Shown here piece after piece: positions 1 to 12,570 of a stretch of 64,000 bases of DNA. Position 1 is the first letter of the stretch, and every line of letters starts with the position of its first letter. Origin of the DNA: Megalopta genalis (taxonomy: Eukaryota; Arthropoda; Insecta; Hymenoptera; Halictidae); the NCBI RefSeq assembly GCF_051020955.1, contig NC_135015.1, positions 4,723,616-4,787,615 of the forward strand. The letters are read 5' to 3'. A program made the position numbers and the translations under genes. Under the pieces are notes generated by a model. That model searched no databases. It was not told the DNA's origin and saw only the letters and a list, made by a program, of their open reading frames with translations.

Positions 1-1134
1 GAAATTAGCTGTTTCCTAACGATCAACGGAATTTCAAACTAGTGAATGTATTGCTTCTAGTAGATACGTGCAATTAATGAAAAAACCATTTTTTCTACAA
101 AGATTCTTTTTAGCAGAAGACCTATGGAATTGCATGTTTTTCTTTCGATACACGGACGAAGTGAAGTAGTTATATTTACTAACTAAACGTGCGAAATATG
201 CAGTATTACGGTACAAATTACGGTACAAATTATGGTATAAATTAGTAAAAAATTTAAGGCACAATTGTAACTAAATAACTGTTGCATTATTCGAAGATCC
301 ACGTCTCCCCGATTAGTTCGTGTAATCGAGATTCTACTGTATTAGAAAGAGTTTGTTACGCATGTTATAATAAATTCTCTCCTACTTCGTATAATTCCAG
401 CTGGAATCGCAGCAGTACAGTTACGGTAGCGCGATTTAACCAGCCGGCTTCTCACGAATGATTCCGAAAGCAAGGTTCCCCGGTAATTAGTGAGAAAATG
501 CGGTTATTTTGCATGCTAGGAGTCCGGGAACAATTCGTGAACGCGTAACGAAACGCTGTACCGACAAAAGAAGACACAGAATATTCAAAGACGCGTTGCA
601 CGGTACCCTGTTTTTTGTCCGTCATGGACACCGTTACACGTGAGAAAAGTCGGCATGCAGTTTTTCACGGTGCCGCCGAGACGGCGCATGAAAAATACAT
701 GAATGTCGCGGAGAAAATATTTTCATCGTCGCAGAATTTGACCCACGTGAATACACGTATACATACTTGCAGTACGCCTGCATAAATCACTTTACACAAG
801 TTATTGCGCGCTCATAATGGCGAACGCGAGATAAGGATTATTTACAGCCTCTTTGGGAAACTAGTTTGCATTATATTATCATCTTCCTTTTTTTGGTTAC
901 GACCACGATCATTTTTAATCCTTTTGTCGGAGCGTAATCTTCTTGATCTGAGATAATAATTGTGCCGACGATTTTCCGTTACATGGGGAAGCGTAATGCA
1001 GCTTGCAGGATCGGAGCGAATTGCCTTGGCATAAGAGCTTCGTTATCAAAGTGCAGATACATATGCAGTGTTATATTTTTATAGCATTTTTATATAATTG
1101 CAGTCGGAGTAACTGTGATTAATTAGAAAGTTCC
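1..1134. other. Non-coding, nothing recognised
   Basis: Mixed composition, mildly GC-rich at 380-850. No splice-bounded frame or paired inverted repeat seen. Confidence 0.5.
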
Positions 1135-1770
1135 TTGTAGGATAGTTAAGTGCAAAATGTTAGAAATTTTTGTGTCACTAATTATACATAATTTGCACAT
1201 GCCATGCATGCAGCAAGAACCACGACCCACGTAATACGCATTTATAAAATGTGTATACAGGATGGGCTAGAATTCGTAATACAACCGAGCAGAGGGTGAT
1301 CCTACGTGACAAAATAAGAAATAAATTTAGTATAACATTTTTTTATCCGGGCTTCGTTTTCGAGAAAATCGACTTTAAAGTTTGCTCATCTTTGTAAAGG
1401 ATTTAGTTTTCGTCTAGTCTTCTACCAAGATAGTGTTTGCAAACATTAATTGTTGTGAACTATGCAGTAAACGGAATGTTTTCATCACTGTCGGCGTGAA
1501 CAAACTTTCAAATCGATTCCGGTCTATCTTGTATATTTATGTGTTCAGACAGGAAATTCATTTAGCAAAATTCGAAGCAGACTGCAGATCTTTGTACAAT
1601 TGTCGTAGATTTTTTAAACCACTGACTTCTCGGACTTCTCGGCATTGATTGAAAGATTCTTTGCGGCGGAGCTAAACTAAAAGTGCAATTAATTTTTGAT
1701 TACTAATATGCACATGAATGCACGAAGAACCAGGATCCATTCATTACAGACTCATAAAATGTGCATATAT
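1135..1770 (+). repeat. Direct repeats flanking a TE-like fragment
   Basis: About 1150-1256 and 1675-1770 share a direct repeat (AGTGCAA..., CACATG...GCA, GAAGAACCA, ATAAAATGTG). Between them, from 1258, runs TACAGGATGGGCTAGAATTC and the stretch CGTTTTCGAGAAAATCGACT, which resembles the left end of a TA-type element without a visible right end. Confidence 0.4.
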
Positions 1771-2533
1771 TTGTCTTCAAACGAGACATTAATTTCGTAG
1801 AATTATAAAGGTGTGGATGCTTCGAGTCCACATCATTATTGGAAAAGTGGTAAATTGTGTTTAACTGTATTTTTCCGTAATGCGACCGCAGAAATTGGAT
1901 GTTGCGCAAACATTCTTAGCTAAATCGTAGTTTATTGTTGCAAGAGGCGCCAGGTCCTCGTTCTTGCGGCGGTTAGTGCGAATTCCGCATTATGAAGGAG
2001 TTTCACCGGTCATCTATCGCGTTAGGAGCTCGTAATGTTCTTGTTTCTTCGAGGTGCACGCGCAATGAAACTTTGTCTCGTTCTCCGGCGATAAACGAGC
2101 CGATTTAACGAGGCACTTGTTTAAGCCTGTCCGGTCCGCGGCATTTTCGAACGACAGTTTCACATCTTTAACGCCTTGCCGCGGTGTTTAACTTTACAAG
2201 CCATTTAGTCCACTGATCGGCTTCCGGTTGATCTGTCTCTATAAAATTTAGTTTCAATGTCTCTTCGCCATATTTTTATCTGTGATTTAACTCTTTAAGT
2301 GATATTGGTCGGTGATGTTGGCGGGCTCGCATAACGCACCGTTGCTCGATAATGATATTATCGAATATTTCGTACCCCATTTTATATTACTTTTCTCTCA
2401 CTTTTCACTTAATAAAAAAACGGCGTTATTTATGCAATCGTCTTAATAAATACGATAGGCAATTCTATAGCAGATTCAGTTGCACCAGAGTTAATTGTTC
2501 TTGGCTGAAAAAATTGCGTCGATTAAGTTAGAA
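1771..2533. other. Non-coding, moderately GC-rich
   Basis: Nothing coding seen. The block 1950-2250 is GC-rich but all frames are broken. Confidence 0.5.
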
Positions 2534-2734
2534 ACATACTAGTGTTACATCACGCGAAGTCATGTGAAATCATGTTAAATCATAGGAATGAAATCCATTT
2601 ACACGTGTTAATATATATGTATAAACAGCGTGACGCGATACCGATCTGTTTCCAACTGATTTGAGATAATAAAAATAAGCAGGCTCACACTCTTCGAGTG
2701 TCATATGATTTCACGTGACGTGACATTAGTGTGT
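2534..2734. mobile_element. Imperfect inverted-repeat (MITE-like) element
   Basis: The left arm reads ACTAGTGTTACATCACG and then TGTGAAATCATG; the right arm on the opposite strand reads ACTAATGTCACGTCACG and TGAAATCATATG, with an ~8-bp extra piece in the left arm. About 30 bp of arm pairing around a 120-bp centre. No clear target duplication, so class is open. Confidence 0.5.
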
Positions 2735-2735
2735 T

Positions 2736-4260
2736 TATCCCTTTATCGTTACTCTGTTTCGTGCTCGTGGTACTGCTTGTTCACGATTGAATTCACGGAA
2801 TCGTCGACTAACAATTTATAGTTAATGTTCAGATAAATGAAACTCTGTTATTCGAACGCAGATTGACTTTCCAACACATGAATATCTACATCGAAATTGT
2901 ACGATGAAGCCGATTTCTATGTTTGAAATATGCTGCTGTTATTACAGCTGCTGGTTGGCATAGGTTGGCGAATTCTCCATTATCGGGCTCATCGAATATT
3001 CGAATAAGTGAGGTTCTGTATAGTATTCACACGAAACAGTTACTGCGTTTAATTTGATTCACGTCCGAATAGAACAATAAAGTAAATTCGAAAACTTTAG
3101 AATTGCATTGCTTATGGTAATGATTACACTGCGGATTGCATGAGTTTGTGACAAAATTGAGTAGTTGCAATTCAAAATACCAGCAAGGTTAAAAGAATTA
3201 AAAAATGACTATGTATTGCTTTTAATGTATTACAATTATTAAAAAGAGGAAAAACTTGCTATTTAATTTTCATGTCTCGCAATTAATGCAGACAATTTTT
3301 ATTTTGCATAAAAATCCGTAATCCAGTGATGATGAGCGACCTTGCAGTCTTGTTAGGATAAAAAGTACAGTGAATAATAAGTGAATGACTTAATCCAATC
3401 TGATCTTTACGCGAGGTTCACGGTTAATATTTTATGAATCGAGTGTTTTTTACAAAGAGGATGTTGGGAACACGTTATTTTCGTGTTTTTCTCACGATAG
3501 GATAAGGAAATTCTGCCTTTTTAATTTTGTACTAGCCATCGACTTATCGACGTCAGGTCATGGTTCGTGTGTTCGTGACGAACGTGACGCCGCGATCTGC
3601 AGGATGTCATGCGGATGATACACTGTATTTAACATAGATCGGTGTCATTAGAACGGTTAATCATTAGAACGCCTTGCGACAGAGTTCCCCCTCCCCTTTG
3701 CCGTTAATAATTCTTGTCACTGTTTTCCTTATTTAATATACTGGAACTTGAGGAAACGGGAAACGTTCAATCGCATAACTTGGAGCATGTAATTTCGCAG
3801 GGGTCAATGACAGTTGAATAACGTATACGAAGGTATAAAATATTCGGAAATTGTGATTGGATTCTTAGAGGAATTATTGGATCAGTGGTTGTTAAATTTT
3901 CTGTTGTGTAATTCAGTTTTTGGCTGGTCAAACTGGATGAGATACTCTACAGGTGATTTTAGATGCACAGCAGCAAGTAGTGCTGCTTCTTCTGCTTCTT
4001 CAGCAAGTAATGACTAGAATTGTAACAACAAAAATACACAGAAATTTGTGGAGGTGACTTGAGTCTATATAAATAAGTCTGCCGAGTTTTATAAAGATAC
4101 CTTACTTAAATAATTTCCAAATATTCACTTAAAACAGACTGAAATTTGAGGCGATCCGCTGAAGGTATGTTAACTGACTTTACATTAAAAAATGGTTTGT
4201 AAAAGCTTGTTGGTTATCTCAAGAAATAAAAAGAGACTCCAAATTTATGATAGGAAAGAT
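2736..4260. other. AT-rich non-coding; one ATCCGCAGTC-type repeat
   Basis: At 3270-3324 is CGCAATTAATGCAGACAATT followed by TTTATTTTGCATAAAAATCCG, one member of the scattered motif family. A second, reversed core (CACTGCGGATTG) is at 3128. No gene recognised. Confidence 0.5.
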
Positions 4261-5300
4261 ATTTTTGATTTATTCGTTTGGGAAACACAACACACTTATC
4301 GATCAATCAACGTAGGTCCACATGCTAACACATCAGGCATCGGGACATAAATTCATTATTTTATATCGAGTGAAACAGTGACGTTATGCCAATACAGGGG
4401 ATCGCGTTATCTCGTGCTGATACGTAACCCGATAAAACCTCGCGGACGTGTCAGCACTAAAATTAGATAAAATCCGGGAAAAGCGATCGTGAAACAACTC
4501 GCCCAAGGAGAATCTCTTCGTCTCATCCAATAAGAAGTTTGGTCACAGATGCTAATTCGCACAAGGAAACTTCGGAGTCCACTAAAATAGGATTAAACTG
4601 GATGGTTAGCAAAACTTCATAAGGCCGACAATGGGATTATCATTTGGTCATACAAGACACAGTAACAAGGCAACTCTAACACTTCGTCTTAATCACAGAA
4701 GAGCTGCGTTAAGCAGGCAAATTAAAAAGCCAGAAAAGTTTCAGTAACTGAAGGACGAAGCACCATGAGAATTCATCAGATGGCTGGCAGGATGCCATAA
4801 GAGCATCAGGGAGATCATGTGATAGACCCTTTAGGCAAGTGCATAGAATCCACCATAAAACTTCAGGTCCCAGGAAAATTGGATGCAACTCGAAAATAAG
4901 CCAGCTAGAACAGTTTAAGACCAGGAAGATTGTTCGTTGCTCGATCCCATCTGTTGCATTATCCAATTCGTTGACACTGACGCTTGCCTGCAGACCCAGA
5001 CGTTTGCCCATTTCCATCACCGACCGAAGCATTCACTGAGAAGCGACACGTGAAACGAGACCGGAGAGGACACCAGGGCTAGAATAATCCCAGGAAGCTA
5101 CTATCATCTTTCTACGCCGGTCTAATCTACTTAAGCCTGTGCATGGCCACGGACTGAAGGAAGACAGGGCTCTAAAGCCAGGTGGAATTGGACTTTGCGA
5201 CCTGCGGCGGTATTTTTCTTCGCGTCACGTACTGCTCTCCTCCGGACGCCATTGAAGTTATCGCGCTCGAATGGAAAACTACGCGTACGGTTATCTGCAG
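4261..5300. other. Non-coding or unrecognised
   Basis: The minus frame 4709-5032 begins with a plausible MLRSVMEMGKRLGLQASVSV stretch but becomes hydrophobic low-information sequence. No splice sites support it. Possibly an old repeat. Confidence 0.35.
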
Positions 5301-5443
5301 CCGTGTACGAGCTACACGAGCACCTGTATCCTTTGCAAGGCCTTCCGGCCGAGTACCAGGATATCGAGGAGACCCGAGTGTCTGCGAGTCGGACTCGAAT
5401 GAATCGGGTCCCCCTCGGTGGCAATGGAAACACCGTCTCTTAG
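5301..5443 (+). CDS. Speculative terminal exon of an upstream gene
   Basis: A good acceptor (acggttatctgcag) precedes 46 codons and a TAG. The peptide (VYELHEHLYPLQGLPAEYQ, then DIEETRVSASRTRMNRVP and a GGNGNTVS end) looks like real protein in composition, and the segment sits in a GC-rich island in AT-rich surroundings. The frame is open back to 5195. No upstream partner exon was found, and the minus strand has an equally long frame, so this may be a GC-rich non-coding island. Confidence 0.25.
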
Positions 5444-5460
5444 CTCCGGAGACAAGATAA

Positions 5461-6870
5461 TGGAAACGGTGCCTGCAAGTCGATCTTTGCGTTTTTGAGA
5501 CTGTGAGACTGTGAATTTGCTTAGCGATTTCCTATTGGAGATTATTTAGACTGTATTGAATGTCGCGCGCGCGAAGAGGATTTTATTACGAGATGATTCT
5601 ATTAAGTTTACCTCCGCAGGTTTGTGTAGAACAGACCTGGGCACATTAGAAATGAAATTAGTTAAAATATTGTTCCAAATAATATGTTATTTTATAATTA
5701 TTTGAAATAATTGTTTGAAATAATTATGAAGTTAAATTTAATGTTTGGGGCTGGTTCACGCCTTTTTGCGTTATACGAATTCTGAAAATTTCATCAAATA
5801 AAATCTTTTTGTTCATTATCATTTTTAGCATTGTTTCTAACAATTTGAAATAAAGGAATAACGACATGATTTGTTATTAGAAATCGCTTTATCTCAAATG
5901 AATCGATATCGTTTTTATTTTCAAATGACGGTGTTATATATTGTATTTAGAGTTTGATTGTATTTCGAATTTAATTGGCAATATTGTTATTTGTGTATTT
6001 TTATTGAGAGTACGACTATGTGGTATTAAAAGTCGTTTAAATGGTAGAAGCATTTTAGAATATCGTGAACATTTTACCAAGATTGTTGAAGAAAGAAAAA
6101 GTTTTATATTTGATTCCTGTTTCTTGCAATCTGCACGTTTCATTGCAACAGTTCACACTAAATCTACCGGACATCAAAAGTGATTAATATGTACTGCGTT
6201 ATGAACATATGAGAATTGTATTATAGTGTCTGCGTGGATTAACATTTCTCCCTGAAAGCATGTTCGCACCCCCAATAATTAATGTCAGTTTATTATAATG
6301 TCATTGTACGTGTTGCAGTTCCTCATGAATATTCAGCGATTTCCACTAACATTCGGACTTACAAACGAATAACTTTTTCAAAACTGCCCTAAAGACGCGA
6401 CAGTAGGATGATGCCCTAAATGATTTTGTAAAAATTGATAATCAAATCTCATTTCTTCAAATATCATTTACGCACGTAACTATAAATTACTGACGTTACA
6501 TTATTAATGGCTCTAAATCAAGCAAGCTTCAACTGATTCATATTTCTCTATCAACAGCAGGCGAGTTACCCAGGTGACCTGTTTCGAAGGCTCCAGCCTC
6601 TATGTGCATGTTCCAATTTCCCACGAAAAATTCCGCGGTTCGTTGACTGAACTACAGTTTTCTCTTTTTATCTTCGGACAGGTACATAAGAACTACTTCT
6701 TTGACTGTCACCACCATCTGCCTCGCCAATGATGACACCTAACGCCACATCGCGACCTTGTGATTCATCTTGTGAATCATAATTCCGACGGATTACTATC
6801 GATGTATTCGCATCGATTAAGGTCAGTTTGCGGATTTCCGCTATGATTCCTGGAGGAACTTTGACGAAAA
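5461..6870. other. AT-rich non-coding
   Basis: A hAT-like end (CAGACCTGGGCACATTAG) is at 5632. The two overlapping frames at 5934-6183 on opposite strands are AT-driven and not called. Nothing else seen. Confidence 0.45.
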
Positions 6871-7430
6871 AAAGACGCTAGAAAACAACGTCGAATGATC
6901 GAGTAACAAGCGGTCGCGAGGGACTTTCCTTAACCGGAAAATCACTCGATCGTTCCACGCGAAATTGTCGGTGAAATGGTCGTTCGAGGATCGCGTGGTC
7001 ATCCGATCGTTTCGCCGTGAAACTTGGTCGCGTTCTCGACTCTCTTGCGAGTGAGCGAGCTCTTCTTTCCCGGAGCGGGCAGCTAGCGTTCTCGCTCGAG
7101 CGACTATCGTGTTCCGGGTGGCAGCCGCCGGAAGTCCTTTCGACTCGCCTAGGTCCTCTCTCTTCCTCTCCTCTCCCGCTATTCTCGTCGGCTTTAGCCC
7201 GGACTCGGATTTTATACGCCCACGTGTCGTCGATTCGACAAATCCGCATTCTGCTGCTTAGCGATTTCATTAACTGGCGAGACAAGATCCGGACACCTGG
7301 ACACTTGTTCTCAATTTGTCTTCATAACTTCGTGTATATGGTACTTGACGAACAACAAAACAGCCGTGGATCTCCACTTTTTTTGACAGTGAATCCTTGT
7401 GCCCCCATATTTCTTTTATAGTCTTTCAAT
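6871..7430. promoter_or_regulatory. GC/CpG-rich island, possible promoter
   Basis: A CpG-rich block at about 6880-7290 in AT-rich surroundings with pyrimidine-rich stretches (CTCTCTCTTCCTCTCCTCTC). Frames on both strands over it (134-135 codons) are mutually exclusive and low-complexity, so I do not call a gene. Could be a 5' UTR/promoter of the tetraspan gene or another transcript. Confidence 0.25.
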
Positions 7431-7678
7431 CAGAGTTCGGTATTGTTCGAATTGTTTATATTTAAGGTAATTATCCGAATGAATTCTTTTTAGTCGAATA
7501 TTTTATTCGAATAACAATTATTCATTAATCGTCGTAAATCATTCTATCTATTATTCGAACAAATGCTTTTCTCAATAATTTGTTCGAGTAAATTATTCGA
7601 GTAAATTATTCGAATACAATTTTATTTGTCAGTTTTCATCTTTAATCCATCATCCGAATAAAATTTTGCCCACCTCTG
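7431..7678. mobile_element. hAT-like MITE, TTCGAATAA-rich
   Basis: Ends CAGAGTTCGGTATT and complement CAGAGGTGGGCAAAATTTTA. The interior is full of TTATTCGAATAA-type palindromic pieces. CAGAGnTGGGCAA ends are common in hAT-type elements, but the flanking 8-mers do not match, so the class is tentative. Confidence 0.45.
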
Positions 7679-7917
7679 CCTTTTACACAATGATTTTTTT
7701 CACTGATATGTTGGCCAGCACTTCTTTATTCTTAATAATTTCTCCAACAGAACGAGATAATTGTATGTTTTGATTTACTTTCATTCCTAGATTTGGATAA
7801 CAGAAGAATCAAATTTCGTTTCGATTTAAAAGTAACGAATATTGTGTACGAAATTTTTATAGATTATTTAATAGATTATGTACGAAATCTTCATTATGAG
7901 TCTGACTTGCAGTAATA

Positions 7918-8230
7918 TTGTCGATCTTTGAACTCCTGTAACTTCGTACAAAAAGATGTTCTACTTGCGCACGTTTCAAAACGTGAACTTTCCACTTTCG
8001 CACCCTAGAATTTGGTTTTCATCGAGAAACCAAGAATGTGAAATCGAGGTTGATTTGTGTCTTACGATGATGTACAATTTCAGTAACACACTTTCCATTT
8101 AAAATACAATAAAACGGCGATGAAAAAACGTACATCTACTTTCGGGAGGTGATTGTAAAGAGAAGATTTCTCTCTAGAGGTTCACATCGAAAGTGCCACA
8201 AAAATTGCTCTTTCATATATTTCTAAACAC
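7918..8230 (+). repeat. Diverged dispersed repeat, copy A
   Basis: Shares ordered blocks with 15205-15530: CGATCTTTGAACTCCTGTAA, CGTACAAAAAGATG, TTTCGCACCCTAGAA, TGTACAATTTCAGTA, and GGTTCACATCGAAAGTGC. Non-coding, class unknown. Confidence 0.7.
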
Positions 8231-8816
8231 GCTTCTTCGAGATGAATCATATTAGAAAATTTGGATTTAGGTGGAATGTTTGTATCTCTTTGATAAAATT
8301 GGTCCAATGTTTGGACAGGGATAGTAGATTTCACGATTTCCAGAATGGTAGCACTATTTCCAGGAGAAATACAGGCACCGACTTTGTTTTATGCTAAAAG
8401 ATCCCATCTCGCCACCCCTTCTCCCGTATTTTGCTTTGCATCGAGTATACCTAAGCGTGCACAGAGCCGATACCATCGCCATTGCCGCAACACCGTCGCA
8501 TTTTATTGCACTACCGTTTCGTACTACTATTCCTCGCCGGCACAGGAACTGTGTACCACTTTCATCACACATACTCGTGCAGGTAGTCGCGCCGTGTGTA
8601 GATCTCACGCGCGCGGACATCGACCGTTTCATTCAGTCGCACGTTGTCGAGGAAATTGATTTTATATAATTCGTTCCACGTGGTGTTTCGTAGACTACCG
8701 CGGAACAGAATGCATAAATCGTTTCTCGGTTGTCACAGCGTAGAGAAAATCGAATCCATGTTTCCTTGAGAGATGAGTCTGCGACGACGTTTCAAACTAT
8801 TAACTGTCGTTCCAAT
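8231..8816. other. Non-coding, GC-rich at 8390-8660
   Basis: Three overlapping frames of 92-104 codons on both strands over the GC-rich part; none resembles protein. Possibly regulatory. Confidence 0.35.
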
Positions 8817-9243
8817 CGGCGTTGGGCATTATTCGAATAAAATGGTATTTGAACAAAAATAACGTTAAAATGAATCATTATTCCCTTATTTACTATTCTA
8901 GTTGTTCATTATTCCAGTTATTCTAGAAATCTTTAAATAACGAATAAATTAAATTTATTTCTTATTCATGAATGATGAATAATTTAACGTTATTCGCGAA
9001 TAACAAATAATTAAACTTATTCGATATTATTTTATTCGTTACTTCGAATGACATGTGCCTAACAGTGATTCCAATAAATTGGAGTTTTGTTGAACATTGT
9101 TTCGACTGATTTAATTTGAGTTCACGCGTCCGAAAGTTTGTTATCTCAATGAAATAAAAAATTGTATTATTATTTGCAAATGAAATGTTAATTTAACTTG
9201 TAATTTGTTATTTATTATTTAAAATACAATTTGCCCAACTCTG
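8817..9243. mobile_element. hAT-like TTCGAATAA-rich repeat
   Basis: Left end GTTGGGCATTATTCGAATAA, right end on the opposite strand CAGAGTTGGGCAAATTG. Interior again rich in TTATTCG/CGAATAA. It may contain an inner boundary near 9050 (GACATGTGCCTAAC). No coding frame. Confidence 0.45.
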
Positions 9244-11655
9244 CGTAAATGCATAAACATCGTCGGTAAAACAGTGTGTTCTATCTATTCGTCCAGTTGG
9301 AAAGACACGAATGCGCATCGATGACCTGTTGCAGCGTCTCCCTTCAGGTGGAAGAGGGTCTTGCGGCAAAATGTCCCGGCGAGGAACTTCGGTCGGATAG
9401 TTTCTTTTGTAGCAGCCGATCCAGAGAAAAAGAAAAGAATTTTCTCTCGGCTTGGTAGCTTAACGGTTGTGGTCGATCGAACTCTATCGTTCCTTAGTTT
9501 AGACAAGAAACCAGTTCCCTTCGATTGCCGGCGCACGATGCAGTGATTATAGATACTAATCAGCAACGAGTAGTTCCCTTTCGACGCTGCTCGTTCGCGT
9601 ACTTAAACGAAGTTTCCATTTGTGCATGTAATAATCGATCTCGATGCATGTCTGCGAATTATGCAATCGACGGACGACACGTCAAAAAATCGTGCGGCTG
9701 CTTCGAAACGTAGAAACGTGTAATTACGACGCGTCCAATTACTGCTGCATCGACGCATCGATTATTCATCCACAGTGCAATTAACGCTAGATAAATGTAT
9801 GTATGCTACAGCTAATTTCTTAGCTTAATATATTCACCGATGTCGGATTCTAATACACTGCTTGGGATTTCTGAATTTCGAATACGAGAGTACATAATTC
9901 TCTACACAAATTCTCGATACGAGAGTACATATAAAACCTATTATTGTCAAAACTTGTCATTGGATGGAATTATATAAAAACTCGATGACGTCGTAACATT
10001 TAACATTGAATAACACATGTAAGTATTGCGCAGCAAATATTTTATAGGCACTGTCATTTATTGCCTATTTTATATAGAATTTCAAATAAATACCATTCCG
10101 TACCGCATTTTCTATGAAAGTCTCTCAATCTATTTGAATCTGCAGTCTTCGAAAATTATAAAATTCTGGCATGCTCCCGTTTTCCACCGAGCCCTTATTA
10201 AAGAGAGAAATAAATTCTTAAGTAGCTTCTGTTGAAGTGAGAGAAAAATCAATTTTCATCTTCAATTACCTCAATTAGATAATAAGGATCTCATGAAAGT
10301 TTGTGTGGATGATATTTATTTACTTTGATTAGAGCTTCAGAATATGTTGCAGTGGCAGTCGGTTAATGTTTCGCCGATGTTTCCCTTGTAAAGACAACAT
10401 CGTGGACCCGATGCGTACCTGCGGCGATGTCCGCGAGGATGGAACGCGCATCGTTCGTTAGTTATAATATTAAACTGTCCGTGGTTTTGTTCTAGCGAAC
10501 AATGCGTCGTGAATGAACGCGTGGGCGGTGAATGATGCACGGACGGGACCGTATCCGTGAACAGATCTGCGCGGTGGTAATTCGAAACATGTAATAACGA
10601 CGTGCATTTAATATTCCGCGCGGAAGGGAAGCGCGGGTGTACGAAGCGTGGAAATTAATTGAAATTCTTGCTTGAGATTGCGGGACTCGCCGGCAAAGTT
10701 GCGCCGCTGACAAAATTTCTATTCGCGACAACCGTGGACAACATCGACATTCAACTGTTTCGTCAAATTATGCAAAATTCCACATGTCTCAATTCCTGGT
10801 TTCTAAATTTGACTGACACTTATACTAACGACATTGACTTCCTCATTGATGATTTTAAAATTTTTAAATCAATTACATAATGTTATCAGAAGCTAGGATG
10901 TTTAGTTTGTGTTTGCTTTGTATATTACAATCATATTGTGTGTTCTCACTTTCACTCTTTCATTTTTATTATTATTCTATTACTATTGCTATTGTTAGTA
11001 TTATTATTGTTACGTTGAATTTTTGTAAAAAAAATTAAAAGGGCATCTGATCCGTTTATGCGAAACAAATTAAATTAAATCGAGTTTCTTAAACCACTAT
11101 AGTTGCAATTTCCGTCATACGAAAGCGGCAGTTTTATAAGAGAAGATTTTCCTGGATCAAGAGAAAGGCGCATTGTTGGTACGATCGATAAAAGTAAAGA
11201 CTACCAGCTGTTAAGTAACAGCCCAACAATTACCGCGACAAAAAATCTCTACGGTAATGCAACTTTCGTCGCTAATACACCTAACACCGTCGCGGGAATT
11301 GCCTAATAAGGGTGTGCAAGGATACTTAATGGTCCTCCTTTGTCCATTAGAGCGACTTTCTTAAACGCGCCTAATTGACGGTAAAGTGTGAAAGCGTACG
11401 GGCCGTTTGTTATTGCTACCATCCCGTTCGCTTATCCTCTTATCCGAGATTATGCAATATCGGTAACGTGAACGATTTGTAGAACACCGTTCTAATGAGC
11501 CCGACTATCTGCCGGTTAACAACTCGTGGATGCAGCGATTGGAATCGGTGCAGACGCAATCGCGGACTATTTTTGAAACCGAAACCTGCAAACGGAAACA
11601 CTGCCTTTTAATTCTTCATCTTATTTATCGAACTCTGAAATACTGATCTGATGAA
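9244..11655. other. Non-coding with small GC-rich islands
   Basis: GC-rich spots at 9330-9720 and 10340-10640. A 15-bp direct repeat ATACGAGAGTACATA recurs at about 9881 and 9919. No supported gene. Confidence 0.45.
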
Positions 11656-11659
11656 AGTT

Positions 11660-11752
11660 GAAGCGAAGCTGCAATAGTTGCAGCAGCGAAGCTGCAATAG
11701 TTGCAGCAGCGAAGCTGCAATAGTTGCAGCAGCGAAACTGCGGCAGGTTCTG
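11660..11752 (+). repeat. 23-bp tandem repeat, about 4 units
   Basis: Unit GAAGCTGCAATAGTTGCAGC plus AGC, starting at 11665, 11688, 11711 and 11734 (last unit degenerate). The period is not a multiple of three, so this is not coding. Each unit is partly self-complementary (GCTGCAA/TTGCAGC). Confidence 0.95.
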
Positions 11753-12089
11753 CAATAGTTTATCGAGTCCACAAGATGTATTCTGTTCTTATTATACTTA
11801 AATTGTCCTAACTAACATCTCTGATCATCCAAAAAATTAAGCTTTGATTTAATAAAATCATTTTTAAATAAGTGAAATCAAATAAATGGAATTGCATTTG
11901 GAACTATACGAAGTATACAGAGTATTCTAGTTTTGCTTAAGAGATAAAGTACACACGACGTTACAAATGTTTTAAAATATCCTAGAAAGTGACAAATTAG
12001 TCGATAAGATATTTTAAATAATAATAATTTTAAAAGATAATAATTCTTATTTTTTAAATAAGAACTTAAAAACAATCGATTTTTTGTTG

Positions 12090-12570
12090 ATTTTCTTAAA
12101 ATTTCAAGTGTGTAGAATGTTATGTGAAAGCGATATTGCGAAATTCGAACGTTTGGCGATTGAAGGTAAAGTTTAAAATATCTGCCTTATCAGAGAGAGA
12201 AGATACCTTAAAACTTTTTTACGTTTTCCTCGATACTGCACTTTTCAACATGACCGTCACGTAATCTCTGGAACTATAGATCCATTCATATTTTATGAAG
12301 ATATTCTGCAACAGAGTATCCTACAATGTAGCGTACAATCTTTTTGGTATGCCAATTATTTTATTTTTTATAAGCATTCGAAGTTGTTTTCTGAAATGAA
12401 AACAGTTGTTTATCTCTCGAAACTGCAAAGGGGTTTCGAAAAGAACGAATAACTTCCCCATCCTGCACGATTTTTACTGTTAAAAAAGTTTGAAAACAAA
12501 GCTGGAACTTCAATGGATATTCTTTTAGAAAGATTACATTTTTTATTTGGTAATTACCTGTAACAAAATT
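12090..12570 (+). repeat. Dispersed repeat of unknown class, copy A
   Basis: Collinear homology with 62574-63130: TTTCAAGTGTGTAGAATGTT, CTACAATGTAGCGTACAATC, GGGGTTTCGAAAAGAACGAA and ATTCTTTTAGAAAGATTA occur in the same order and spacing in both. About 480 bp, clearly diverged. No terminal repeats or coding frame recognised. Confidence 0.75.

Noticed and set aside
7017..7421. 134-codon plus frame in the GC-rich island
   Set aside because: An equally long minus frame (6878-7285) covers the same island and both are low-complexity. The 3' half runs into AT-rich non-coding sequence.
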